From Spectribacter hydrogenoxidans (GTDB lineage: Bacteria; Pseudomonadota; Gammaproteobacteria; Nevskiales; Salinisphaeraceae): a stretch of 64,000 bases of DNA. Positions 53,501 through 61,636 of this stretch are shown here, piece after piece. The translations under genes and the position numbers were made by a program. A model generated the notes under the pieces. The model saw nothing but the letters and a program-made list of their open reading frames with translations. It did no database searches and was not told where the DNA came from. Numbering within the stretch: the first letter of the stretch is position 1; the number at the start of each line of letters is the position of its first letter. The stretch covers positions 62,001-126,000 of the forward strand of contig NZ_JAVRIB010000004.1 of the NCBI RefSeq assembly GCF_031846275.1, written 5' to 3'.

Positions 53501-54260
53501 CCCACATCATGATGAACTTGCTGTTGTACCAGTCGGCCGATTCCGGCACGTCGGTCTGCTCGCCCCAGGTCATGGGCGAGGCCGGCGGCAGGTCGCAGTA
53601 CCAGTCGTAGAAGGACAGGCAGACCCCGCCGATCAGCGACAGATAGCGGGTGCCGGCGGCGTAGGACACCATCGACATCGCCGGGATTGGCGAGAAGCCG
53701 GCAATACGGTCCGGGCCCCAGCGCTCGATGGTGTGGGCGTTGGCCGCGGCGATCAGCTCGTTGACCTCGTCCCAGTCCGCGCGCACCAGCCCACCAAGGC
53801 CTCGGCGCTTCTGGTAGCTGCGGCGCTTGTCCTCGTCGCCGACGATCGAGGCCCAGGCCGCGATCGGATCGGTGTACTCGGCGCGCGCCTCGCGCCAGAG
53901 CTTGAGCAGCGTGCCGCGCATCATCGGGTACTTCAGGCGTGCGGCGCTGTAGATGTACCAGGAGTAGCTGGCCCCGCGCGGGCAGCCGCGCGGCTCGTGG
54001 TTGGGCAGGTCCGGACGCGTACGCGGATAGTCGGTCTGCTGGGTTTCCCAGGTGACCAAACCGTCCTTGACGTAGATCTTCCAGGAGCAGGCGCCGGTGC
54101 AGTTTACGCCGTGCGTGGAGCGCACGATCTTGTCGTGCTGCCAGCGCTGGCGGTAGGCCTTCTCCCAGGAGCGGTCCTCGTCGGTGGTCCGGCCGTGGCC
54201 GGCCGCGAAGCCCTCCCGGGTGCGCTTTAGGTAGGTCAGTCGATCGAGGAAATGGCTCAT
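50511..54260 (-). CDS. narG: Respiratory nitrate reductase alpha subunit NarG
   Basis: The 1249-residue molybdo-bis(MGD) catalytic subunit reduces nitrate to nitrite in the cytoplasm. The FS0 cluster ligands are H50, C54 and C58 in THGVNCTGACSW plus C93, exactly as in E. coli NarG. The Mo-ligand Asp (about D223) lies in FYDWYCDLPPASP. The N-terminus MSHFLDRLTYLKRT is a typical twin-arginine-remnant start. Its stop overlaps narH and its start overlaps narK, each by 4 bp. Confidence 0.98.
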   Translation of the reverse strand: MSHFLDRLTYLKRTREGFAAGHGRTTDEDRSWEKAYRQRWQHDKIVRSTHGVNCTGACSWKIYVKDGLVTWETQQTDYPRTRPDLPNHEPRGCPRGASYSWYIYSAARLKYPMMRGTLLKLWREARAEYTDPIAAWASIVGDEDKRRSYQKRRGLGGLVRADWDEVNELIAAANAHTIERWGPDRIAGFSPIPAMSMVSYAAGTRYLSLIGGVCLSFYDWYCDLPPASPMTWGEQTDVPESADWYNSKFIMMWGSNVPQTRTPDAHFMTEARYNGTKIVVCSPDYAEATKFADLWLSPKQGTDAALAMGLGHVILKEFHIDNPTPYFQDYCRRYTDMPMLVRLDESGAGNVPGRLLRLSELEGQSADKHGDWKTVVWDEFSDGPVAPQGTIGSRWDESGRWNLEEKADGSGADVRARLSLIDTADGVATVCFPYFGGVEHEQFQHNTQSDVLQRKVPVKRVRLADGSTATVATVFDLMVAHYGVDRGFQDDTAASSYEDDVPYTPKWQEAITSVPADHVIRVAREFADNAAKTHGKSMVILGAGLNHWYHMDMNYRGIINMLVMCGCVGQSGGGWAHYVGQEKLRPQIGWLPVAFALDWARPPRHMNGTSYWYAHTDQWRYEKLDIDEILSPLANEDEWPGSLIDYNVRAERMGWLPSAPQLNRNPLEIAREAAAAGKDPKEYVVEQLKSGALRPACEDPDAPENWPRNLFVWRSNLLGSSGKGHEYFLKHLLGTDDGVQGKDLGEPGMQRAEEVVWHEQAPEGKLDLLVTLDFRMSTTCLYSDVVLPTATWYEKDDLNTSDMHPFIHPLSEAVNPAWESRSDWDIFKGIAEKFSDVAEGRLGVEQDIVTLPLLHDTPGELGQPFDVAEWKKGECEPLPGKTMPNILTVERDYPATYQRFTSIGPLLEKLGNGGKGISWDTAHEVDYLGKLNGRHVAEGAHHERPRLETAIDACEAIMSLAPETNGEVAVKAWAALEKFTGREHVHLAANKEEEKIRFRDIQAQPRKIISSPTWSGIESEKVCYNAGWTNVNELIPWRTLTGRQQFYQDHKWMRAFGECFVSYRPPVNTKTWKQIINTKPNGNPEIVLNWITPHQKWGIHSTYSDNLLMLTLSRGGPIVWLSETDAQKVGIEDNDWIELFNVNGAVVARAVVSQRVREGMAMMYHAQERIVNTPGSEITGNRGGIHNSVTRTVVKPTHMIGGYAQQSYGFNYYGTVGSNRDEFVVVRKMDRVDWLEGDDESILAQEYVR

Positions 54261-55618
54261 CTCTTGGCTCCTTGCTGGCCTGCTGCGGGTGGCGCAGTGT
54301 CAGGCTCCTGGCCTAACGGGATGCCTTCCGGCAGATATTGCAGTTGGTCGAGATCTGGGAGGATTCGACGCTCCATGCCTTGGATTGCGAAGTGCATCCA
54401 GGTCAGGTTCACGGCAACGACGGCGAACAGCGCCATGAACGCCGTCTGCCAGATATTGGTGAGATCGGTTAGCGCGCCAAAGGCGATCGGAAGAAAAAAA
54501 CCGCCTAGACCGCCGATCATTCCGACCATGCCGCCGACTGAGCCGACATTCTCCGGGTAGTACACGGGGATGTGCTTGTATACGGCCGCCATCCCTAGCG
54601 ACATCACGAACCCAAGCAGGAAGGTAACCGCGACAAAGCCGCTGAGCGGCGCTGCCAGCCGAAACTCGATCAAACCGCTTTTCCCCTCCACGATGTATGT
54701 GGTCGGCGGGTAGGAGAGTAGGAATAGACAGGCTAGAGAAATGATGAAGGTGATGTACATCACCCGGCGCGCACCCCAGCGATCGGACAGCCAGCCGCCA
54801 AGGGCCCGGAACACTGCGGCGGAGAAAGAGAAGATGGCTGTGAGCATGCCGGCTGTTCCCAGCTCCAGACCATAGACGCCGGTGTAGTAGCGCGGCAGCC
54901 AGGAGGCCAGGGCGACGAAGGCACCGAATACAAAGAAGTAGTAGAGCGCGAAGCGCCAGACGCGCAGGTAGCGCAGGGGCTGGATCTGCTTTGCGAACGA
55001 GGTGCCGCCGGCGCCTGTGCGGCGGCGCTCCACGGTCACGGGGTCCTCCTGGGTAAACAACCAGAACAGGACCGCAACCGCCAGCAAGGTTATGGCGTAG
55101 ACGCGGGCGGTGTCCTCCCATCCGAGGGCGGAGACCAGAATGGGCGCGCCGAAATTGGTGGCGGCCGCGCCAACCTGCCCGATGCCGAACAATCCGAAGG
55201 CGGTCCCGTGTCGCTCGCGCGGATACCACCTAGCGACAAAGCTGATACCGGTAATGAAGACCGCGCCCGATAGGCCAAGCGCCAGCGCTGCGAGGATGAA
55301 TTGCCCGTAAGTGACGGCGGAGGCCAACAGCCAGGTGGCCGCTGCGCTGACCAGCATGGCGGCGAGCGTGACCCAGCGGCCGCCGAAACGTTCGGCCAGG
55401 ATGCCCAGCGGCAGGCGGGCGATAGCACCGGTCAGTATCGGCGCGGAGATCAGCAGACCGTACTCCGCCTCCGAAAGCCCCAGCTCGGACTGGATGCGAA
55501 CGCCGAGTATCGAAAAGATGGTCCAGGCCGCAAAGCAGGCGCTCCACGCGAAGGTGGTCACGCCCAGCATCCGTGCACTGGTTCGTCCCTCTGGAGTCGG
55601 CAGGCCGGCCTGGCTCAT
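54257..55618 (-). CDS. narK: Nitrate/nitrite transporter NarK
   Basis: The 453-residue MFS permease has 12 predicted helices. Family features are the helix 1-2 region TFAWSACFAAWTIFSILGVR, the helix 5 nitrate signature GIGQVGAAATNFGAP, and GGMVGMIGGLGGFFLPI in helix 11. AGGGGC precedes the ATG at 55618. First cistron of narK-G-H-J-I. The FNR/DNR box lies 90 bp upstream. Confidence 0.95.
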   Translation of the reverse strand: MSQAGLPTPEGRTSARMLGVTTFAWSACFAAWTIFSILGVRIQSELGLSEAEYGLLISAPILTGAIARLPLGILAERFGGRWVTLAAMLVSAAATWLLASAVTYGQFILAALALGLSGAVFITGISFVARWYPRERHGTAFGLFGIGQVGAAATNFGAPILVSALGWEDTARVYAITLLAVAVLFWLFTQEDPVTVERRRTGAGGTSFAKQIQPLRYLRVWRFALYYFFVFGAFVALASWLPRYYTGVYGLELGTAGMLTAIFSFSAAVFRALGGWLSDRWGARRVMYITFIISLACLFLLSYPPTTYIVEGKSGLIEFRLAAPLSGFVAVTFLLGFVMSLGMAAVYKHIPVYYPENVGSVGGMVGMIGGLGGFFLPIAFGALTDLTNIWQTAFMALFAVVAVNLTWMHFAIQGMERRILPDLDQLQYLPEGIPLGQEPDTAPPAAGQQGAKR

Positions 55619-55707
55619 AGTATTGCCCCTCCCTTTCCGGTTCACAGTCGCATGCATCGATCGGCGCTGTCACTAGCGGATGCTATCCCTCACCATCCTC
55701 GGTGCGA

Positions 55708-55721
55708 TTGATCCGGATCAA
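55708..55721. promoter_or_regulatory. FNR/DNR box of the narKGHJI operon
   Basis: TTGATCCGGATCAA is a perfect FNR-type palindrome (TTGAT-N4-ATCAA). It sits 90 bp before the narK ATG and 16 bp after the end of the TDT-family reading frame, so its target is narK. It should be used by FNR/ANR or DNR under low oxygen or with NO. Confidence 0.88.
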
Positions 55722-55736
55722 GGCGTTTGTTGTCCG

Positions 55737-56305
55737 TCAGGGCCAGCGCTCCGTTGTGATATCGGCAGTTGGCCGGTACCGGCGCACGAGATGCAAGCAC
55801 ATGGCAGTGGTAGTGCCCAGCCAGGCGATCAGTGCCACCCAGACGGTCACCTGCGGGATCAGGGTCAGGAACGGCAGCGCGAGTGCATCGGACAGCCGCA
55901 GCGTCCCGGTGGTGTACATCGCCAGGGGGAAGACCATGCCCCAGAGCTGAGGGCCGTAGGCCAGCGGGTGTCGCGCGGCAAGATGGCGCCACGCGGTCAG
56001 GCCGATACGCAGCGGTATCCACCAGGTTTCGGCAGCCCAAAAAACAGCGTGAAGCCCTTCAGGAGCGGCAGAAAATCGGCCGGCACGCCGCCGGGCGTTG
56101 TGCGCAGGATCAGGGTAAGGACACACAGAACGGCGTAGGTGAGAGTGCCAGCCACCAGCAGCGGCCAGGCCAGCCAGCCCATTGCCAGCAAGTGCGCGGC
56201 GATGGATAGCGCCCCGGTAGCCATGACCACGGCAAAATAGCCTGGAAACAGCTGTGCGGCGCCGTCGTCGATCAGCCTTGGAAGAGTCGGGCGGTGGCGG
56301 CGCAT
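55737..56305 (-). pseudogene. TDT-family (tellurite resistance/dicarboxylate) transporter, shortened and frameshifted
   Basis: The first part runs from the ATG at 56305 with FPGYFAVVMATGALSIAAHL, a typical TDT helix 1, and ends with PADFLPLLKGFTLFF. The frame then breaks in a run of six T near 56047. One more T would continue it as WAAETWWIPLRIGLTAWRHL, reaching the stop at 55737. The restored product would be about 189 residues, against about 330 in related proteins: the first helices join directly to the last ones, so about 140 residues seem deleted. Inactive gene, or a real internal deletion plus a sequencing error at the T-run. Confidence 0.78.
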
Positions 56306-56319
56306 GGAATGAAGTCGCC

Positions 56320-56724
56320 TCAGGTCGCGTTGATCGGCGTCAGCGGTACCATCGGGTTCCGGGTGATCGCCGTTACCACGATGTAGCCGAACACAACCAG
56401 GGCGGCGACGAAAGCGGCGATGCGCACGCGTCTGGTCGAGCCGTGCTTGAGCGCGATGCTCCCCAGAAAGATATAGGCGGCCAGCGCCAGCACCTTGCCT
56501 GTAAGCCAGCTGTTCACGAACGGATATTGGTGCACGATAATCATCAGGCCGACGGCGCTGGCCAGCAGCAGCGTATCGTTGATGTGCGGCACGATACGCA
56601 CCCACCCGTTCTCGAGCCGCGGAGAGTCGCGCAGCAGCCACCAGCCGCGCAGCAGGAACAGAGCCAGCGTCAGCGCCACAGTGACCAGGTGGGTAAGCAT
56701 GAGAAACGGGTACCAGTTCGCCAT
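56320..56724 (-). CDS. SirB2-family membrane protein
   Basis: A 134-residue protein with four hydrophobic helices (FLMLTHLVTVALTLALFLLR, INDTLLLASAVGLMIIVHQY) and the SirB2 family pattern. Function is unknown; family members often sit near respiratory genes. The ATG at 56724 gives MANWYPFLMLTHLV. It ends 14 bp before the broken TDT gene and is divergent from the dnr-like gene, with an FNR-type box between. Confidence 0.85.
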   Translation of the reverse strand: MANWYPFLMLTHLVTVALTLALFLLRGWWLLRDSPRLENGWVRIVPHINDTLLLASAVGLMIIVHQYPFVNSWLTGKVLALAAYIFLGSIALKHGSTRRVRIAAFVAALVVFGYIVVTAITRNPMVPLTPINAT

Positions 56725-56787
56725 GTCAGTCTGTTCTTTCGTGGGCGTGCGTATTGCAATACTTGCTGGGCTTGCAGATTCTTTGCC

Positions 56788-56801
56788 TTGATCCCGGTCA
56801 A
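56788..56801. promoter_or_regulatory. FNR/DNR-type box between sirB2 and the dnr-like gene
   Basis: TTGATCCCGGTCAA matches TTGAT-N4-ATCAA except for one base. It lies 14 bp before the dnr-like ATG and 63 bp before the sirB2 ATG. It is more probably an activator site for sirB2, and, being so close to the dnr-like start, an autoregulatory block for that gene. Confidence 0.65.
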
Positions 56802-56815
56802 ACCAAAGGATAATC

Positions 56816-57521
56816 ATGACGGCGGCAAAAACAGACCCGCCGAGCGAATTGGAGCTGCGGCGGCATCCGGTGCTCGAGGTGCTGGACGACGACCTGCTGG
56901 CGAGGGTGCTGGCGGGCACCCGTGTGGTCCGGCTGCAGCGCAACGAAACACGGTTCGAGCAAGGCGAGCCTGCGGATCGCTTCTATCTAGTGCGCTCCGG
57001 CCAGGTCAAGCTGTTCCGGATCGGCCGCGATGGCAACGAGAAGATTATCCATCTCGCCGGGCCGGGCGATAGCTTCGCGGAGGCCGTAATGTTCATGCCG
57101 GATCACAGCTACCCGGTTAACACCTCGGCCATAGAGCCGGCCGAGCTGGCAGGGGTTCCCACGGAACTGCTGCGCCAGACGCTGGTGGCGTCCACTCACG
57201 GCTGCTTCGGGATGCTGGCGCATGAGCATGCGGCTGCGCGAGCGGGTGGCCGAGATCGAGGCTCTGTCGCTCCAGAATGGTGCGCTGCGCCTGGCCAATT
57301 TCCTGCTGCGGGAGACCTCCACGCACGACACGGAACGCGATGTGATCCGGCTGACGTTGGCTAAGAACGTGATCGCCGCGCGCCTGTCGCTGCAGCCGGA
57401 GACTCTCTCGCGCCTGCTGCGGCGGTTCAAGGATCGGAGGCTTATCGGGGTCAACGGTCGAGAGATTACGGTGCTCGATCGTGCGGGCTTGGACGCGGCG
57501 GCCATGACCGACGATCTCTAA
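56816..57521 (+). pseudogene. dnr: DNR-type CRP/FNR regulator interrupted by a frameshift
   Basis: The first frame (from ATG 56816) encodes the sensor domain (QGEPADRFYLVRSGQVKLFR, GPGDSFAEAVMFMPDHSYPV). At about 57221 the frame is lost. From 57222 the next frame continues MSMRLRERVAEIEALSLQNG with the helix-turn-helix NVIAARLSLQPETLSRLLRR. Aligned to DNR of Pseudomonas (from memory), two bases missing in GCGCA|TGAGC would explain the break. No N-terminal Cys cluster is present, so it is of the heme/NO-sensing DNR type. Either a true pseudogene or a sequence error. Confidence 0.82.
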
Positions 57522-57524
57522 TGC

Positions 57525-57956
57525 TCAGGCCATTGCCAACGCTTTGAGAAGGCTGTTTCGGGGTGCGATCAGATCGGCCAGTGTGTAGCGGTCGAGCCGG
57601 CCGATGAATGCCTGCAATGCCTCGTCAAGTGCGCCGCGGAGCACGCACACCGGTGTAAGGCAGCAGGTGTTGTTCGGTCCGAAGCATTCCACCAGATCGA
57701 ACCCGCTCTCAGTGTGCCGCACCACCTCGCCAACATTGATTTCCTCCGGATGTCGTCCCAGCTGGATGCCGCCGTACTTGCCGCGCACTGTTTCGATGTA
57801 GCCCAGCCGCCCCAGCTCGTAAACCACCTTCATGATGTGGTTGCGCGAGATGCCGTAGCTGGATGCAATCTCGGAGATCGTGGCGCGGCCGCGGTCACGC
57901 ACGCCGAGATACATGAGCACGCGCAGTGAGTAGTCGGTGTAGAGAGTCAGCTTCAC
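57525..57956 (-). CDS. nsrR: Rrf2-family nitric-oxide-sensing repressor NsrR
   Basis: The 143-residue Rrf2 regulator has a winged helix-turn-helix (TISEIASSYGISRNHIMKVV) and the iron-sulfur Cys group C91, C98/C99 and C104 in VECFGPNNTCCLTPVCVLRG. The spacing is close to E. coli NsrR (C91, C96, C102), with a slightly longer loop. The start is GTG at 57956. Expected to repress NO-response genes such as the hemerythrin-like protein and NnrS. It ends 3 bp from the convergent dnr-like gene. Confidence 0.92.
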   Translation of the reverse strand: MKLTLYTDYSLRVLMYLGVRDRGRATISEIASSYGISRNHIMKVVYELGRLGYIETVRGKYGGIQLGRHPEEINVGEVVRHTESGFDLVECFGPNNTCCLTPVCVLRGALDEALQAFIGRLDRYTLADLIAPRNSLLKALAMA

Positions 57957-58015
57957 GATTCGGGTTCTCCGATTGTGGTTATGCTGTGCCGCGGCCCGCC
58001 GGTAGCGGCTAGTGC

Positions 58016-59362
58016 TTAGATAACGCCGAGCGCAAGCATCGCGTCCGCCACCCGGCAAAAACCGGCGACATTCGCCCCGAGCGCATAGTCGCCCGGGCGA
58101 CCGTACTTGCCGGCTGTTTCAAAGCAGGATGCATGGATGTCGCGCATGATCTCGCGCAGACGCTGCTCGCTGTATTCGAATGTCCAGGAATCGCGCGAGG
58201 CGTTTTGCTGCATTTCCAGGGCGCTGGTCGCTACGCCTCCGGCGTTCGCCGCCTTGCCGGGACCGAACAGCACGCCGGCGTCGCGCAGCAGCCGCACGGC
58301 CTCGGGGGTACATGGCATATTGGCGCCCTCGGCCACGGCGATAACGCCAGACTCGATCAGTTGCTTGGCCGCGCTGGTGTCCAGCTCATTCTGAGTGGCG
58401 CAGGGTAGGGCAACCTCGCATGGCACTTCCCACACCGGTTTCCCGGGAGCATAGGATGCCACCGCACCGCGGCGCTCGGCGTACACGGCAATCCCGCCGC
58501 GCTCGACTTCCTTGACCTGGCGCAGCAGCTCGACGTCGATGCCCGCGCGGTCGAATACGTAGCCGCTCGAATCCGAGCAGGCCACCACCCGGCCGCCGAG
58601 GGCCTGCACCTTCTTGATGGCGTAGATGGCGACGTTACCCGAGCCGGAGACGATTACCTGCCGTCCGTCCAGCCCCGAGCCGTTGGCCGCCAGCATTTCC
58701 TCGACGAAGTAGGCGGTGCCGTATCCGGTCGCTTCGGTACGCACCCGCGCGCCGCCCCAGACCAGGCCCTTGCCGGTCAGGGCGCCGGACTCGTAGCGGT
58801 TGGTGATGCGCTTGTACTGCCCGAACAGGAAGCCGATCTCGCGCGTGCCGACGCCGATGTCACCGGCCGGCACGTCCGTGTATTCGCCGATGTGCCGGTA
58901 GAGCTCGGTCATGAACGACTGGCAGAAGAACATGATTTCGGCGTCGGACTTGCCCTTGGGATCGAAATCCGAGCCGCCCTTGCCGCCCCCGATCGGCAGG
59001 CCGGTCAGTGAGTTCTTGAAGATTTGCTCGAATCCCAGGAATTTGACGACGCCGAGGCCGACCGAGGGGTGAAACCGCAAGCCGCCCTTGTACGGCCCCA
59101 GGGCGGAATTGAACTCGACCCGGAACCCACGGTTGATGTGCACCTCTCCGGCGTCGTCGACCCAGGGCACCCGGAATATGATCTGCCGCTCCGGCTCGCA
59201 GATGCGTTCCAGCAACTTGGCGTCGGCGTACTCCGGATGCCGGGTCACGACCGGGCCAAGATTGTCCAGCACGAGGTTCACCGCCTGCTGGAATTCCGGC
59301 TCGGCGGGATTGCGGCTCTCGATCTTCTCCCGCAGCGCTTGCAGGGATTCGGCGACCGTCAT
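58016..59362 (-). CDS. gdhA: NADP-specific glutamate dehydrogenase
   Basis: The 448-residue hexameric enzyme makes glutamate from 2-oxoglutarate and ammonium. Motifs: FRVEFNSALGPYKGGLRFHP, the catalytic Lys region PIGGGKGGSDFDPKGKSDAE, the coenzyme region VIVSGSGNVAIYAIKKVQA and EGANMPCTPEAVRLL. It lies between nsrR and fdxA, an uncommon neighbour for a nitrate-respiration block, perhaps for assimilating ammonium. Confidence 0.97.
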   Translation of the reverse strand: MTVAESLQALREKIESRNPAEPEFQQAVNLVLDNLGPVVTRHPEYADAKLLERICEPERQIIFRVPWVDDAGEVHINRGFRVEFNSALGPYKGGLRFHPSVGLGVVKFLGFEQIFKNSLTGLPIGGGKGGSDFDPKGKSDAEIMFFCQSFMTELYRHIGEYTDVPAGDIGVGTREIGFLFGQYKRITNRYESGALTGKGLVWGGARVRTEATGYGTAYFVEEMLAANGSGLDGRQVIVSGSGNVAIYAIKKVQALGGRVVACSDSSGYVFDRAGIDVELLRQVKEVERGGIAVYAERRGAVASYAPGKPVWEVPCEVALPCATQNELDTSAAKQLIESGVIAVAEGANMPCTPEAVRLLRDAGVLFGPGKAANAGGVATSALEMQQNASRDSWTFEYSEQRLREIMRDIHASCFETAGKYGRPGDYALGANVAGFCRVADAMLALGVI

Positions 59363-59402
59363 GCGGCGCTCCTCGTTTCTGTTGGGGGTGTGGGTAGTCG
59401 GT

Positions 59403-59726
59403 CTACCGTTCGAGCAACGGCAGCTTGTCGGGCACTCCGTTCCATTCGTCCGCGTCCGCGGGCGCCGGCTTTTTCTCGGTAAGCACCGGCCACTGTGGCG
59501 CCAGCTCCGCGTTGATCGCCAGGAAGTGTTCCTGATCCGGCGGCAGGTCTTCCTCGGCGTAGATCGCCTCGGCCGGGCACTCGGGGACGCAGAGGCTGCA
59601 GTCGATGCACTCCTCGGGGTCGATCGCCAGGAAGTTCGGTCCTTCGTGAAAGCAGTCGACGGGACAGACCTCCACGCAGTCGGTGTACTTGCACTTGATG
59701 CAGTTGTCGGTGACGACGTAAGTCAT
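59403..59726 (-). CDS. fdxA: Seven-iron ferredoxin FdxA
   Basis: The 107-residue ferredoxin has MTYVVTDNCIKCKYTDCVEV and CPVDCFHEGPNFL, then CIDCSLCVPECPAEAI. This is the [3Fe-4S][4Fe-4S] Azotobacter FdI/FdxA type, with the long C-terminal tail. Located 40 bp upstream of gdhA and 9 bp after the hemerythrin-like gene, so all three may be one transcript. Confidence 0.95.
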   Translation of the reverse strand: MTYVVTDNCIKCKYTDCVEVCPVDCFHEGPNFLAIDPEECIDCSLCVPECPAEAIYAEEDLPPDQEHFLAINAELAPQWPVLTEKKPAPADADEWNGVPDKLPLLER

Positions 59727-59735
59727 AGTGGGTGC

Positions 59736-60338
59736 CTACGCCTGCGAGCACACCGGGCAGCTCTGGTCCTCGGCCACGCGCCACGGCCATGTCCCGGCGC
59801 CTTCGGCCGTCAGTCGATCTGCCAGGGCCTCGTACTCGGGAACGTCTTCCCCGAGGGCCGCCGCCAGCGGAGCAAGCGCCGCCTCCAGCGCGTGCCAGTC
59901 GGCGGTTGTGAGGTTTTCCGCCAGGGGTGTGAAGAGGTTGTCTTCCTCGTCGCGGAGGTGCTCGCCGCAGGCATCGGTATACCGCCTTCCGGCACGTACC
60001 AGCCTGGCGCGTGATACCAGATGTCCGTCCAGGACCTGGGCGACGGTTTCGGAGAGCGTCTCGCCGCGGCGCTGCAGATGGCGATGGCGGCGCGCGAGCC
60101 GGGTTGCGGACAAGTTGAGGTCCGGGCAAAGCGCCGCCACGTGATTGAGCAGGGCTTCCTCCAGCGGACTGTACTGCCCGCCCGGCCGGCCGCCGAGATG
60201 GAGGAGGATCTGTAGCATCAATTCGTAGTCCGGCGTGTCGCCGCCGCGTATGCCGCACAGCTGACGCTCCAGAATGTTGAGCAGTCCCAGCTTTCTGCTG
60301 CGCTCCCTTCTGAGCTTTTCCAGGATCGCGCTCGGCAT
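59736..60338 (-). CDS. Hemerythrin-like (HHE) protein
   Basis: The 200-residue four-helix protein has iron-ligand His/Glu residues in LLNHVAALCPDL, ARRHRHLQRRGE and CGEHLRDEEDNLF, like NO/oxygen-binding HHE proteins. The C-terminus ends in DQSCPVCSQA. Such proteins protect against NO or repair iron-sulfur centres (YtfE-like role inferred). A possible NsrR site lies upstream. Confidence 0.85.
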   Translation of the reverse strand: MPSAILEKLRRERSRKLGLLNILERQLCGIRGGDTPDYELMLQILLHLGGRPGGQYSPLEEALLNHVAALCPDLNLSATRLARRHRHLQRRGETLSETVAQVLDGHLVSRARLVRAGRRYTDACGEHLRDEEDNLFTPLAENLTTADWHALEAALAPLAAALGEDVPEYEALADRLTAEGAGTWPWRVAEDQSCPVCSQA

Positions 60339-60366
60339 GGCAGATGCTCCAGCATTGAATATTTTA

Positions 60367-60390
60367 AAAGAGTATCAAAAATACTTCTTT
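60367..60390 (-). promoter_or_regulatory. Possible NsrR operator of the hemerythrin-like gene
   Basis: On the minus strand the 24 bp read AAAGAAGTATTTTTGATACT followed by CTTT. The half-sites AAGAAGTAT and AAGAGTAT face each other across an AT-rich centre. This resembles the NsrR consensus (AAGATGYA-like half-sites with AT-rich middle) but one half is a base short. It ends 29 bp before the hemerythrin-like ATG, where a repressor would act. Confidence 0.5.
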
Positions 60391-60466
60391 AAGGCAATAA
60401 AGCTGGAGCGCGATGCCTCGCGCGGTCAGAGAGGCGATCTCGAAGCCTGCAGCCCGAATTAAGTCC

Positions 60467-61636
60467 TCAGCCGGGCCGGCCGTCGGCGCGCGGCCGCGAC
60501 AGGATGGGCCAGTAGACGGCCGCGAAAAGCGCGAACGCCGCGATCCAGGCAACGGCGCTGGCAGTGAGCCCAGCGCGGTAATCGATCGCCCCTATGGCTG
60601 CGGCCACACGCAGCGTGCCGGCCGCGAGGACCGCGACGTACATGGTCACCCCGAACCGAGGCAGCGCCAGGCAGCGACCGGTATGCCCTAGCGAGACCCG
60701 GGTCATAACGCCCATGATCAGGGTGCCGGCTGCGCCGGCGCCTATGGCGTGCAGCCAAGCCGTAGGCGGGATCCCCGCAGTGAACGGTTGCAGGCCCTTG
60801 AGCAGCAGTGCCAGCACGATCCAGGCGTACCCTAGGTGCAAGATCCAGAGCAGGGGCTCATGCCGTATGTGCCAGCCGCCCCAGAGCACCAGGCGGGCAC
60901 CGTTGAGGGCGCATGCCAGCAGCGCCATCAGGGAGCCGGTCAGAACCGGGCCGACAGCGAAATCAATCGGGATCATGAGGGCGGTCGCGGCGATGGCGGC
61001 GCGGTCCAGGGCTGGGACTGTTTGCACTACCGTCGGGTCGAGGCCGTGCATGCTCAGCCAGTTGCCCGTGAACGCGGGCGTGATGCGGCCGGCGATCACG
61101 ACCATCAATAGTGTGATCAGGTTCATGGCCATGCGCTCGCCGAGCACCGTGCTTTCCACTACGTCCAAGGACTGCAGGTGGAACAACACATTGGCCAGGG
61201 CGAAGAGACCCAGGACGCCGACGAGAAACAGATTGCGCCGGTTGCCGTAACGCAGCAGGACCCCGCCGGCGTAAAGCGCCAGGACCGGCAGGTAAGCGAT
61301 ATCGATCGCGGCCACCGACCAAGCCGGCCACCAGCCGGCGCACCACATTGCCACGCGTCCCGCTAGCCAGAGCATTACCAGCGCAAGCAGTCCTCGGTCA
61401 CGTAGCGGCAGCGCGCCGGTCCAGTTGGTCATGGCAGTGAGCAGGAAGCCGGTGATCGCCGCCGGCAGGAAGCCGAACAGCATTTCGTGTGCATGCCAGC
61501 GCACGGGATTTTCACCCAGCGGGATTGGCCATCCAGTAAACAAGTGGCCTATCCACGCAAAAATTGTTGCGGCCGCATATATCGCGGTGGCAAGGAAGAA
61601 CGGACGGAACGGGGACGCAAGGAGGGGCGCTCCCAT
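60467..61636 (-). CDS. nnrS: NnrS-family heme-copper membrane protein
   Basis: The 389-residue protein has about 12 hydrophobic helices and the NnrS pattern: SPFRPFFLATAIYAA, NPVRWHAHEMLFGFLPAAIT, LITLLMVVIAGRITPAFTGN, WLHAIGAGAAGTLIMGVMTR and VSLGHTGRCL. NnrS protects metabolism from nitrosative stress. It lies at the right edge of the nitrate block, 128 bp from the hemerythrin-like gene. Confidence 0.93.
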   Translation of the reverse strand: MGAPLLASPFRPFFLATAIYAAATIFAWIGHLFTGWPIPLGENPVRWHAHEMLFGFLPAAITGFLLTAMTNWTGALPLRDRGLLALVMLWLAGRVAMWCAGWWPAWSVAAIDIAYLPVLALYAGGVLLRYGNRRNLFLVGVLGLFALANVLFHLQSLDVVESTVLGERMAMNLITLLMVVIAGRITPAFTGNWLSMHGLDPTVVQTVPALDRAAIAATALMIPIDFAVGPVLTGSLMALLACALNGARLVLWGGWHIRHEPLLWILHLGYAWIVLALLLKGLQPFTAGIPPTAWLHAIGAGAAGTLIMGVMTRVSLGHTGRCLALPRFGVTMYVAVLAAGTLRVAAAIGAIDYRAGLTASAVAWIAAFALFAAVYWPILSRPRADGRPG

